A stretch of 64,000 nucleotides of DNA from Eulemur rufifrons (lineage: Eukaryota > Chordata > Mammalia > Primates > Lemuridae): assembly GCF_041146395.1 (NCBI RefSeq), contig NC_090989.1, positions 224,286,843 through 224,350,842 of the forward strand, given 5' to 3'. The position numbers and the translations under genes were made by a program. The notes under the pieces are model-generated. The model did not search any database and had not been told where the DNA came from. It worked only from the letters and a program-made list of their open reading frames with translations. The stretch's first letter is position 1; the number at the start of each line of letters is the position of its first letter. Shown piece by piece: positions 23,105 to 32,500 of the stretch.

Positions 23105-23345
23105 TGGCATAGTGTAGTTGTCATACAGTCGCCTTTAGGGTCAAACCTGTGTTTCAATCCTGATGCCACTAATTATCAGCTAAGTAATCTTATCAGCTAA
23201 GTTCCTTAATCTGTGCCTCAATTTCCTCCTCTGTAAAATGGAGCTAATGATAGTGTCTATGTCATATTTTTAAAATGAGGATTCATTGAACTAATACATT
23301 CTTCAATAATACCTGGTACACAATAACTACTCAATTAATATTAGC
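23105..23345 (+). repeat. MIR SINE
   Basis: 'ggcatagtgtagttgtca', 'gtttcaatcctgatgccact', 'cctcaatttcctcctctgta', 'aaaatggagctaatgata' and 'acctggtacacaataacta' follow MIR in sense from its tRNA-like head. Confidence 0.85.
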
Positions 23346-24261
23346 TTTTTTTATTTGCTCGTAGAACTGAAATTCCAAGTGTGGTCAAGTGGAATTAATC
23401 AGGGATCTGTCTCCTATTCCCCATCTCTCACCTCCACTTTCTTCCCATCTCAGGCAGCTATCCCTGGTAGTGTCTAGACGGCCACCGCAGCTCCAGGCTT
23501 GCATCTCATCCTATTTCATTCCCAACAGAATGAGGATGTTTCTGTTCCAAATGGTTCCAACAAGAGTTCTGCATTTGGGGCTCACTGACTTTAATTGATC
23601 TTCTGACCTAATTATGGGGGACAGGGTGGTAATGCTCTGACGGGCCAGGCTTGGGCTCGATACACACTTTTGTGCCTACAGGGGAGGTCTGAAAATGGGG
23701 GAAGCATATTTCCCCATGAAAAATGGAGATATTTTTCCCCAGAAATGCAGAAATGAATACTGGATCAACACAGCAATATGGCTGCTATACCCCCTCATTC
23801 TGCAGAGTTGGTGGTGATGTGTAAACACATACAACAAAAAAGAACAAAGCAAATATTTGAAGCCATCAAGACAAAGATAAAAGGATATAAAATAATAAGT
23901 ACAGAAGTAAGATTGACACAGACAAATGAATATGGTTAAATAAGTATAAGACACAAAATAGAAACTTTATAGCAATGTGACTGAAGCATCAAAGATTGAC
24001 ACGTTTACTATCCATAGGGAAAGAAGACTGGAAGGAAAGGCTCCGGCATGCTCACAGCTTTGTAATGTGCCTAGAAGTGAAGGCAGGAGTATCTCAGCAT
24101 TATAAGGCCAATATTACTAACTTACAAGGAGTAGGGTCAAGATAAATGAATGGGGAGAATATGATTTTTCCATCTAGATCTGATGGGAGTCTTCAAAGGA
24201 AATTATTTTTTCCATTAGGAGAATGTCAACTGCAGCCTGGAATAGAAGCTGGCCACTGAAT

Positions 24262-24351
24262 CCCGCCCCCCGCCCCCCGCCTGCCAAGTACAGATCAGAG
24301 CCCAACTTTTCCCTCTGCAGTGACAGCAGAAACTGGGAGTGGGGGTGGGGG
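24262..24351. other. C-rich then G-rich tracts 57 bases apart
   Basis: CCC at 24262-24264, CCCCCC at 24266-24271 and CCCCCC at 24273-24278 are followed by GGG at 24335-24337, GGGGG at 24341-24345 and GGGGG at 24347-24351. Confidence 0.8.
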
Positions 24352-24599
24352 TGTGTGTGCTTTTCAACATTTAGTGGATGCCTGGGAAATTGTCCAGACT
24401 TAAGAACCAACCAAAGGATGGGTAATCGATTCTTCAGGGAGAAGAAAGTAGACCAATGGGGCAGTGATAAACAGAGAGGCCTGAGGGAAGTGCAGGGGAA
24501 AGCTAGGAGTGAGACAGTCACCACAGCCACGTGGGCACTCCAATGAGGGGCAGAAGTGACCACACTAGAGAACCAGTGCCTGAGTTTCTGTCCCTCTTA

Positions 24600-24602
<3 letters not shown>

Positions 24603-24632
<30 letters not shown>
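24603..24632. repeat. (TC)15 microsatellite
   Basis: Uninterrupted TC dinucleotides. Confidence 0.97.
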
Positions 24633-24636
<4 letters not shown>

Positions 24637-24869
24637 AGATATGACTTTGGGAAAATTGCCTAAACTCTTCTGCAAAGAATTATATATTTCTTCATTAGTG
24701 TCCAGTGTGCAAGCACAGGTTGAAGAAGGTGGGGATGGCAGTGCCAGGTCTAGGAGGTATAAGGCTCACCACCTCTTGCCCCATATTCTGCTGGACATCA
24801 GCAGCGTCCTCATCGTGGACTGTCAGGTGGCAAGAGGTCCCCCCTAAGAGACAATGATCTACAGACAGA

Positions 24870-25330
24870 AATGGCAGTCACCATTCAGTGGTTTTTCAAT
24901 AGCCTGTGGTGTCAAGTCTGAATTCCCTGATGGGACCCTCACACTCAGGCGATGCCCACCTCCAAGGCTTCATTTTGCCACCTCACTCTGCCGCCCCTGG
25001 GCTCCCATCATTCTTCTAAATCTCAGGATAGGCAATGGTGTCTCCTATCTCCCTGACTTTGCCCAAGTGCTCCTTCTGCCTGGAATATCCTGAATGTTCT
25101 CTTCTCTGCCTGGCGAACTTGTCATTTAAGACCTAGTTCCTATGTCACTGCATCTGTAAAGTCATTCTTCCTCAGCGTCAATCTCTCTGCCACCACCCTC
25201 TCCACAAGAACAAGTCATTTCCTCTCTGTGCTTCCTCACTCACCCAGAATGTTGTACAGCAAAATGTTCCTGCACTGTCACAGGAACCCGAGCCCCTTCT
25301 GTCCCTCTTTACATGTGTCTCATAGAGGCT
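24870..25330 (+). mobile_element. L2 LINE fragment
   Basis: 'aagtctgaattccctga', 'ctccttctgcctggaatatc', 'cttctctgcctggcgaactt' and 'gacctagttcctatgtcac' fit the L2 3' part in sense. The 79-codon frame at 24854-25093 lies in it. Confidence 0.65.
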
Positions 25331-25934
25331 ATGGGAAGCCACTGAAGCTAAATGAACAGGGCAGAAACATGATGAAACAGGTATCTTAGGAAGCTTAATC
25401 CAGTGGTAGAGTCAGATTAGATCAGACTAAGGAGAGGCTACAGATGGGAAAGCCACTCAAAATCTTATTTTTGTTATCCAGACATTAATGTATGAGGGCT
25501 GGACCAGAATGGAAGCAGTGAGAACAATGATGTATATAAAGGAGTGATGTTTATAAAAATATAAATGATGGACCTTGGCAGGTGATTAGACCTAAAGGGT
25601 AAAGGAGAGGAAGAAGTTAGAGCTGACATGTTCCCAAAGTTCAGAGAGAGGCAAACAGACGGTACTGTTCTAAGACTGAGGCCTCTGTGAGCCCAAGAGG
25701 GTGTGACTCACCCAGGATCTGACAGTAAAAAGCTGAAGCCAGAGCCCAGATTTCCCCACTAGATGACTCCAAAGTTTTAAACCCAGGTGCCACCAACAGA
25801 AATGGGTGATTATGGAGAACTATCTTCCAATTGAGTAGGAGAGATAGAGAATTTTAGTTTTATATCGGTGGCGTTTGGTGGAGTTTGAAGATATTCAAGT
25901 AGAGACACCCGGGAGATAGGCAAAACTTTAGGAT
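25331..25934 (+). repeat. Ancient purine-rich interspersed repeat (family B of this window)
   Basis: 'gctatgggaagccactgaag' is followed by 'agggcagaaacatgatg', 'agagatgatg'-like order and 'atattcaagtagagacacc', which resembles a long old repeat also present at 37680-38600, 39740-40260 and 53395-53770. A weak MIR-like piece may interrupt it at about 25670-25790. Confidence 0.4.
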
Positions 25935-26125
25935 AGGAAATGGCTCTGCCCTTACTAGTTTGTGACTTTGTGCAAATCACTTAATCTCTCTGAGCCTCAA
26001 TTTCCCCAGTTGCAGGGTGAGGATAAGGTTATTACTTAATGCTTGTTATGAATAAATGAATGAATTAATTAATATTTGTAAAGGACTTGGATCAGTGCAT
26101 GATACAAGGTAAGTGTTACTTAGTT
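25935..26125 (+). repeat. MIR SINE
   Basis: 'cttactagtttgtgactttg', 'cacttaatctctctgagcc', 'tcaatttccccagttgcag' and 'ggatcagtgcatgatac' follow MIR in sense. Confidence 0.8.
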
Positions 26126-27297
26126 GTTTGTTACATTAAACAGGTAAGATGCAATGTAAAGAAACAGGTTGACTTTCTGGGAAGGTAAGAAAAAGAAGAT
26201 GTGGGGAAAACTAGAGGCGAATTTAGGATAATTGAGGTAATATCTGTCATAGAAGTCAAGGGAGGAATTGTATAAAGGTGAAAAACAAAATCGAATGACA
26301 CAAAGATATAGAAAAAGAGGAAGGCCGAGCGAGATCACCAAGTGTGGAAAGGAGGAGGCACCCAGAGTGCACTCTGGACAGAGGGGTGAAGAGGGGAGGG
26401 GCCCACCTACAGGGAACGAAAGAGGCAGTGAAAATGAGGAAGAGAGGAACTGGGATGGCTATCTGCCAGCAATATGTCAATGTGTCTAAGAGCAAATAAA
26501 GCTTGAAAATAGGCATTTGATGAAATTACCGGATAACACATTCATGGTGAATCATTGAAAGACTGCTAAGGAAATTTGAAGTCATTTCTAACCATCAGGA
26601 AATTGACAGCATAGAGGATAACAATCCTGGCCTAACCTTTAGAGTTAGGTACCAAATACTAAGTTGAATGCAGCCTGACCTGAGGTAAGATGGAAAAGTT
26701 TATGATTCTCCCCATTCACCCAAAAAAAAAAAAAATGGAAAATTCTGAAAATTTGAGATGTTCTCATTAAGCTTTATTTGTGTTTGTGTGAAACCAGTAT
26801 ATTTTTGCTCTACATGAAAGTGTGTGTCATAAACATTCAGAAACTCGGAGGAGCCCATCTGAAGGGCTGACTTATTGCACAGTGTACTGAAGCTTCTGAT
26901 GTAAGAAGTGTTCTACAAATCATTCATTAGTTCGAAGTTTGACGAAGTGCTCATAGAATTGTTCTCTTAGATTTTTTTATCAAAATATTTGCTCATAAAT
27001 TCCAGTGTAGTAAATACACTTAGGAGAATTTTAGAAGTCAGAAACTCCAAATTTCAAAAAAGTTTTCTTTTCTTTGGGTCTGTTTTCATATGCAGTCTAT
27101 GCAATGTTATACTTATGAACTTTGTTTTACGTGCTTTAAAAGGCATTCATATTGGGGATGGGGGTGGCAGACTTGCCTAACCAGCTCTGAAAAATTACTA
27201 AACTACCCAACACAGGCAAAACCAGAGAAAGGAAGGCCATCAGGAAAAGACTGAATTCAGTCCTTAAATAATTTAGTAGTAGGTTGCAAATTAGGTT
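26126..27297. other. Stretch with no assigned gene
   Basis: 26190-26500 is purine-rich and may belong to family B. 26640-27290 is unique AT-rich DNA with an A run at about 26720-26733. No exon is supported. Confidence 0.4.
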
Positions 27298-27610
27298 GTA
27301 TTGGACTGCCACTGTCCAATAGGAATATAATGAGGCCCACAAATGTGAGCCACACACGTAATTTTCCATTTTCTTTAATGTAAGCCACATTTTAAAAAGG
27401 GAAAAAACAAACAGGTGAAATCAATTTTAATAATACTTTTTTATATATCCAAAGTATTATTTAACCCTACAATCCATGTAAAAATCATTAACAAGATATT
27501 TTGCATTATTTTTTCTGTACGGTCTTCAAAATCCAGTGTGTATTTTACACATCTAGTACATACTACTTTGCTTTAGTATTTTTTAAGGGCAAGTTGACAA
27601 ATAGAGGCGT
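27298..27610. mobile_element. hAT-Charlie nonautonomous element
   Basis: 'ccactgtccaataggaatat' opens it. 'acacgtaattttccattttc', 'aaacaggtgaaatcaatttt' and 'ccagtgtgtattttacacat' follow in the order of a well-known short hAT element with a GTGCTGTCCAATAGAA end. The right terminal repeat is decayed. Confidence 0.65.
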
Positions 27611-28029
27611 TATATAGAGAGTGCTCTAGTATAGCACAACTTAGAGCAAGCCAGCAACTTGAAATAAGTCAACACTAGGACTTTTCTGATTTCTTTCTTG
27701 AGTGCAGGGAGGCTGGGTTCCTTAGTAGCCCTCTCAGTCTGAAATGGAAATAAACCTGGATGCAGTGTACTCTTGAATGACAGGAATGCTGTGTTCAGCG
27801 TTTCCCTGCAAAAGCTTTTATCTCAGGGTGTAAAAAAATTTTTTTCTAATAACACATAGAGTTTATTCCTTGGATGTTTCCATGATATTTAAGATGTCCC
27901 CGGAAGAATGATGGGCATATCGTTTGCAAAAGTTGAATTTGTATCCTCATAAATTCCACTAACTTTTTTTTTTTTTTAACTTTGCCTCCTCCCAGGAATG
28001 ATCAACCTTAATAAAGCCCAGCCTAAGGA
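27611..28029. promoter_or_regulatory. Promoter-distal flank of the CpG island
   Basis: Unique DNA just upstream of the island, with the palindrome-like AAAAAAATTTTTTT at about 27834-27847 and a T run at 27965-27980. It is the most likely place for upstream control of DOCK8 or a divergent antisense transcript. No specific site is claimed. Confidence 0.3.
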
Positions 28030-28353
28030 ATCCCCGGGTTGGTCTCCCGACCTGGCCAACTTTGCGGCGCGGGCGGAAGGCGCGGGCTCTCCCCGCTTGC
28101 CAGCATTCCCTGGCAGCTTCGCGGCTTCGGGCAGATGGAGTTTCCGGCCCGCGATCCTTTCTGCCTGAGGTCAGGGCCGCGGGAAGAGCGCGCCGTCGGT
28201 CGGGGTATCCGGGCAGCAGTTCCGCGCTGTGTGCACACCCGCCTCCCCGCCGCTCCCTGCGTGCCAGGCCGGGCACAGGGAGGCTGCGCTGGCCGCCGCA
28301 GCTCGGAGGTTGGGCCCTCCCCCGGGGTGATTTCAGCGCAGAAGGTGAAATTG

Positions 28354-28364
28354 CGGAAGTTTCC
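28354..28364 (+). promoter_or_regulatory. ETS-type site overlapping a kappaB-like half palindrome
   Basis: CGGAAGTTTCC contains the ETS core CGGAAGT, and its GGAAGTTTCC part resembles the GGRRNNYYCC form of a kappaB site, though not exactly. It lies at the expected start of transcription. Many TATA-less promoters have an ETS site at this place, and DOCK8 is expressed in blood cells where ETS factors such as PU.1 and ETS1 are abundant. Binding is inferred from motif only. Confidence 0.4.
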
Positions 28365-28379
28365 AGCCCCGAGTGACAG

Positions 28380-28451
28380 ATGAGGCTCGCGACCGGCTCC
28401 GTATGTTCTGCAGCGCGCCCGGCCCACGCTCTCCGCACCCCGCGCGCCTAG
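28380..28451 (+). other. Upstream ORF 1 in the DOCK8 leader (23 codons, closed)
   Basis: The ATG at 28380 opens 23 codons that end at the TAG at 28449-28451. It is in the same frame as the DOCK8 start, and its stop lies 24 nt before the main ATG. Its start context is weak (C at -3, A at +4), so leaky scanning past it is expected. It is present in the mRNA only if transcription begins upstream of 28380. Confidence 0.55.
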
Positions 28452-28528
28452 AGGCCACTGAGCCGCGCGTGGGCCATGGCCACGCTGCCAAGCGCGGAGC
28501 GCCGCGCCTTCGCGCTCAAGATCAACAG
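28403..28528 (+). other. Upstream ORF 2, overlapping the DOCK8 start codon
   Basis: The ATG at 28403 is in the frame 28403 mod 3, different from DOCK8. It stays open for 42 whole codons through the main ATG to the splice donor, so in mRNA it would continue into exon 2. The start context is poor (C at -3, T at +4). A ribosome that starts here would bypass the DOCK8 ATG. Function is inference; the reading frame itself is directly visible. Confidence 0.5.
28476..28528 (+). CDS. DOCK8: DOCK8 coding exon 1 (first 17 codons plus 2 nt), partial gene
   Basis: The ATG at 28476 encodes MATLPSAERRAFALKIN and then two bases (AG) of a split Arg codon. This matches the amino terminus of DOCK8 as I remember it. 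The paralogs DOCK6 and DOCK7 share the ERRAF core, but their first residues differ. The exon ends at 28528 with CAG followed by GTAAGA, a near-ideal donor, so coding position 53 is the last exonic base, consistent with my recollection of human DOCK8. The start is supported by GCC before the ATG (purine at -3), G at +4, and an in-frame TAG at 28449-28451 with no other in-frame ATG after it. DOCK8 is a large cytoplasmic guanine nucleotide exchange factor of the DOCK-C group. It activates CDC42 through a carboxy-terminal DHR-2 domain and is needed for lymphocyte and dendritic-cell migration and synapse formation; human loss causes a combined immunodeficiency. DHR-1 and DHR-2 lie in later exons outside this window. 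Confidence 0.9.
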
Positions 28529-29624
28529 GTAAGACGCGCCTCGCGGCCAGCCTGCCCCAGCTAGCCCTGCGCGGCGAGGACAGCTGTTGCGGGCGCCGGG
28601 CCCGGCGAGTCCCTGCATGTCCGCGGCGGGGCGCGCCTGAGACCTGGGGGCGACCAGTCCCCGAGGCTGCTGCGGTGGAGCCCTAGAGCGCGCAACAGCC
28701 TGCGCGCTGGGCTGAGATCCTCCCCGAGAATCCCAACCCTCCCGAGAATTCCGATCTTCCGTTTGTTCTCAGCCCCCAGGGTCACTTCCCCGAGCAACCT
28801 CGCCTGCGCGGTCCTCGGATTCTGACAGGTGGCGGGTCCCCAGGAGTGTGATAGGCGCAGGGGTAATCGTGTTGGGCACAGCACGGAATTTCTTATTAAC
28901 TGCTCCTTCCTTTGAGCCTGTCCTGCAAAGGGGGGAAAAAGCGACGTGGCTGAAATGAGAGTTTTGCTTTAAGGTAGCTGCTTTAAGACTTCTGTTGTCC
29001 TGAGCGGGGCTCTTTTCCCTCTTGCTTTACTATTCCAGAAAACGTTTGGCTCTTGATGACATCGCTATTTTTATTCCCTGGTCCAAAGGAATCATGAAGT
29101 GGAAAAAGTGATTTTTAAAATTCTCCATTTAAAAAAACAAAAAGGAATGGCCTGTGGCTGACATTTTGAGATTTGCAGCACTGCAGCAAAAAACTAAGGA
29201 CACAAGGTTCCCAACTCACCATCCAATTCCTAATCAAAACTGCACAAACTAAATGTAAGCACATTTACCGACCTAAGTTCTCAGAAGAGGTGCTTTAACT
29301 GCAGTTTTCCCTCTGCTGAAAACTGCTGACAAGTATTTGGGGACATTTATGCCTTGCCCTGAGAAATCTAGACTCGTTAAAGGATAATAGGAAACTCCTC
29401 CTGAAGGGTCGGTTGCCTTACTCTACTGCCCTCATTGCTCTCAGATTTTAGTCTTCTTTTAGCTGAGCCTGTGAAAGGCTGGTTCCACAGTATGTTCATC
29501 TTTGTGCTGCTAAGTGTGTGAAGAGGTTTGAGCAACAAGGAATTACAAGCCCAGAGGAGGGAGGCGGTAAGGACTTCCAAAGGGCATATTGAGCTTTAAT
29601 TGATGATTTTATTTCCACCTGCTG

Positions 29625-29705
29625 TGTAGCTGTGAGCAAACCATTTCTCTTACCGTGCTATTTCTTCATCTGTAAAATGAGTTTAATTAGTAACGTATTG
29701 TATAT
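29625..29705 (+). repeat. MIR fragment
   Basis: 'gtgtagctgtgagcaaacc' and 'atttcttcatctgtaaaatg' are the middle part of MIR. Confidence 0.6.
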
Positions 29706-30039
29706 GAATGTTGGAGGCCAAAAGTTACTGGCGAAAAGGCATAGAGTATGTCAGGTATCTGTCTCGCTATGGGAATTTTTTTCTGCATTAGATGTCATGG
29801 CCGTTGTATGCCAGGAGGAGCAATTCATTTGGGACATGTAGGGAATCAAGCTAAAGTTACTGATGGATGTGTTATTTGCCATAGCCACTGCTCCTCCATC
29901 CTTGTGATTTTTAGGTCGGGAAGTGTGACTTGGGCAGAAAGATAATAGAGACTGTGTGGTTGGGTGGGGTTGATCTGGGGTGAGCGGCCAAAGCCTGGAC
30001 TAATCCTATAGGCAGTCCTGCAAGCAGCTGTGGGCTTGG

Positions 30040-30290
30040 TGTAGCCTGGGGGTTAGGAATAAAGGCCCTGGCTGGAATCTGATCTGCTTGCAAATTGGCT
30101 CTCTGCTAACTGTGTGACACTGGGTGTGTTATTTAACCTCTCTAAGTTTTGGTTTCTTTATGTGTCAAACGGAGATAAACATAGTACCTTTTTATGATTG
30201 TTGACAGGATTAAGTGAGATAATAGGTACAAAGTGTTTGTAGTGCCTGGCTCAGAATAAATGTTAAATAAATATTAGCTATGGTGACATC
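30040..30290 (+). repeat. MIR SINE
   Basis: 'gctaactgtgtgacactggg', 'tatttaacctctctaagttt', 'tgacaggattaagtgagata' and 'agtgcctggctcagaataaa' follow MIR in sense, nearly full length. Confidence 0.88.
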
Positions 30291-30759
30291 AACATTGCCA
30301 TCAGCTTCATTGTCATCGTTATCTCTTAGATCCTAAGCAAGAAAGGTAGAAAAGAAAGCTGAAGTTGGAGGACTTCCCAAGCAGAGACCACTTTGGGCTG
30401 GGTATGGAGATGCCAGTGGCTGGTTGGAGCTTTCTCCAATTGGTTGGAGCCAATTTTGTCCCTTGGGTGCCTTCCATCCTGGTGCTGAGAGCACCAAACA
30501 CACTCAGTGGGACAGAACATGTGATGGAATCTGACCAAGAAGAACCCCATTCAAGTTAAATAAAATATAAAAGGTTCTCTAATCTTCAGGCAAGAAAATG
30601 GATTGGATATTCCTATTCTTAGAGTTCTAGTTTCCCTTTTGAAGTATTTTGTGTATTGGGTGGAATAGTTAAGCTAAGGAGCTTGGCAGAAATTATTGTT
30701 CAAAGGAGTGGATTAATAAGGGCGTACCCAGTATTAATATATTAAAATCCATATATTGA

Positions 30760-30985
30760 TCACTTGCTATGGCCCAGCACTATTTTATACACTTAATTGG
30801 TTGTCTAATTAAATCCTCACAAAACCCTATGAGACGCAGGGGAAGTCTCATACAGAAGAGGAAAATGAAGCTTGGAGATGTTGTTGCACAAGGCCATGTA
30901 ATTTGTTCAAGGCCACACAACCAGCAATATGGGATTACAAACCGCTCCAAAGACTGTGCTCTTAATTGGGTCTATAGTAATTTGA
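30760..30985 (-). repeat. MIR SINE
   Basis: 'gatcacttgctatggccc', 'taaatcctcacaaaaccct', 'atgagacgcaggggaa', 'caaggccacacaaccagc' and 'agactgtgctctta' follow the complement of MIR. Confidence 0.8.
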
Positions 30986-32139
30986 CCCATGTATCTTAAG
31001 AATTTCCTTTCAAAGCAAGAGGGGAATTAATTTTTTTAAAAAAATCATAATTTCAGTAACAGCATTGGCAAATTGTTCCACTTCTGATCAGTGTTTAATA
31101 TGTAAACAAATTAACAATTGTGATGTTTTGCAATTTTAAAGGTAAAAAAGAAAATATTTTCCCTTGCATGCCTACCTATTATTTTTTTTAATAGATCAAA
31201 TTACAAAAGTAAAATTGTTGAAATATGGCCATCAGGACATTTGGCATATGCTCATATTTTTTTCACCTTTCCACTAAGAATGGTATAAATTATCCCTTAA
31301 AAATATTTGTAGGATAAAACCAGTGTGCTTCCTTTTAATGAAATGTTCAAATATGACATATTAAAAATATTATTTGTAAAGAGTTCAGTTCTGTGCACAC
31401 CAGTCCCAAAAAGGAATGAGCAGACATTTCATAGTCAGAGAATGTTGCCCACTGCTTTTAAATTCTGTGGCTTCCTGCAAGCAGCATTGCCCAGGGCAGG
31501 GGCAGGGCCAGAGCCAAGGAGGAACCTGGGAACGCCACCAGTGACTATTCCCCCATGTTGGCCTTGACCTCTCATGCTCTTGTAAAGCCTAAATATCATG
31601 TGTTGGAAATCACCATGTAGGACTTGTTTCGTTTTGAGCACCAAGTGTAATCGTATAACTTGTTCCAGTTAAGCATTTCTCTGGAACCCACAGCTCCAAA
31701 AGATGTGAGAGAAAGGGTCCACCGCTGAATTTTTCTAAGGTGGAAAAGTGAAGTTTATTTTCTTATACGAGTTGTATACTTGCCTTCATTTCACTTTAAT
31801 TGTTGCTGACTTCTTGTATGCAAAGGAAAGACTAGAATTAGGCAGTTCATAATAATTTCTGCATTTGGGATTTCAGGCATTGCTGCATTAAGTGTCATAA
31901 CACAGTCCGTGTAGGAGCATCCAGTCTTGATAGTGACCTTCTTTTCTTACTGGAATTTATTATCATTAATACTCTGAAAATCCACTAAACAAAATCTTGG
32001 TGTCTTTCAAATACAGAATAGATGTAGAACTTGATTAAATATTAAAGTAAAATAAGAACTTTGGATTAAAAGAACAGGAGTGTTGAATGCAGAAAAAACA
32101 TTAATGATCTTGTGGACATTCAGGGTGGAAAGGAATAAA
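30986..32139. other. Intronic stretch with no assigned feature
   Basis: Mostly unique. A CAGGGCAGGGGCAGGGCC-type G-rich stretch lies at about 31493-31508. No exon is supported. Confidence 0.4.
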
Positions 32140-32390
32140 AAAAATGGCTTATGCTTCTATAACGCTTGCTTTGTGGCAGGTATGGATCTAAGTCTTTACA
32201 TACGATAACCCATTCACTTCTATAAAGTAAAAACACTATCTCCATTTTACAGATGGAGAAACTGAGCACAGAGAAGTTATGTAAATTGTCCAACATCGTA
32301 AACAGCTAATAAAGGGAAGAGCTGGGATTCGAATGCAGCCAGCCTGGCTTCAGAATCCTCTCCCTTCACCGCTATACCATGCCGTCATCT
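32140..32390 (-). repeat. MIR SINE
   Basis: 'tccattttacagatggag', 'aaactgagcacagagaag', 'agctgggattcgaatgcagc' and 'caccgctataccatgc' follow the complement of MIR very well. Confidence 0.9.
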
Positions 32391-32414
32391 CAGTTTTTTT
32401 TAGTTTAAAATAAT

Positions 32415-32500
32415 AATAAAATATGTAACATTTATTGACTACTTACGATGTACCAAGTATTGTACTAAGCATTTATATACCTTCATTTCATCCTTTGAAA
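32415..32500 (-). repeat. MIR or MIR-like fragment
   Basis: 'acatttattgactacttacg', 'atgtaccaagtattgtact' and 'aagcatttatataccttcat' fit the end of a MIR read from its complement. Confidence 0.6.

Larger units (their letters stand above)
23346..24869. other. Stretch with no assigned gene; G/C-rich tracts and a TC repeat inside
   Basis: Unique-looking DNA. It holds the C-rich and G-rich tracts near 24262-24351 and (TC)15 at 24603-24632. The overlapping frames at 24174-24563 on both strands are a product of composition, and neither carries a domain I recognise. Confidence 0.4.
28353..28475 (+). other. DOCK8: Probable DOCK8 5' untranslated leader
   Basis: This is the sequence just upstream of the ATG. 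The 5' edge is an inference: the human leader is, from memory, roughly 120 nt, which would place the start of transcription near 28353. No TATA box is seen about 30 bases upstream, consistent with a dispersed CpG-island start. Two ATGs at 28380 and 28403 lie inside it. The true cap sites could be spread over tens of bases. Confidence 0.5.
28030..28860 (+). promoter_or_regulatory. DOCK8: CpG island with the DOCK8 promoter
   Basis: Base composition changes sharply from AT-rich flanks (a run of T at 27965-27980 just before) to GC-rich DNA dense in CpG, then back to ordinary composition after about 28870. The island covers roughly 450 bases upstream of the coding start and 330 bases of intron 1. 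A GC box GGGCGG lies at 28071-28076, and an ETS-type site CGGAAGT lies at 28354-28360. No TATA box is apparent. It is the only CpG island in the window, so it is the best promoter candidate. Confidence 0.85.

Noticed and set aside
28039..28383. Plus-strand frames of 114 and 104 codons in the CpG island
   Set aside because: The 114-codon frame starts at TTG, neither frame has a recognisable domain, and both overlap the promoter. They are GC-composition frames.
27959..28438. Minus-strand open frame of 159 codons across the CpG island, considered as a DOCK8-AS1 (C9orf66) protein
   Set aside because: It begins at GTG, has no Met codon inside and is closed by a stop just upstream. GC-rich DNA yields long open frames by composition. 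An antisense RNA is possible, but a protein is not supported.
28561..28884. Minus-strand frame of 107 codons in the start of intron 1
   Set aside because: Starts at GTG, shows no known domain and lies within the CpG island.
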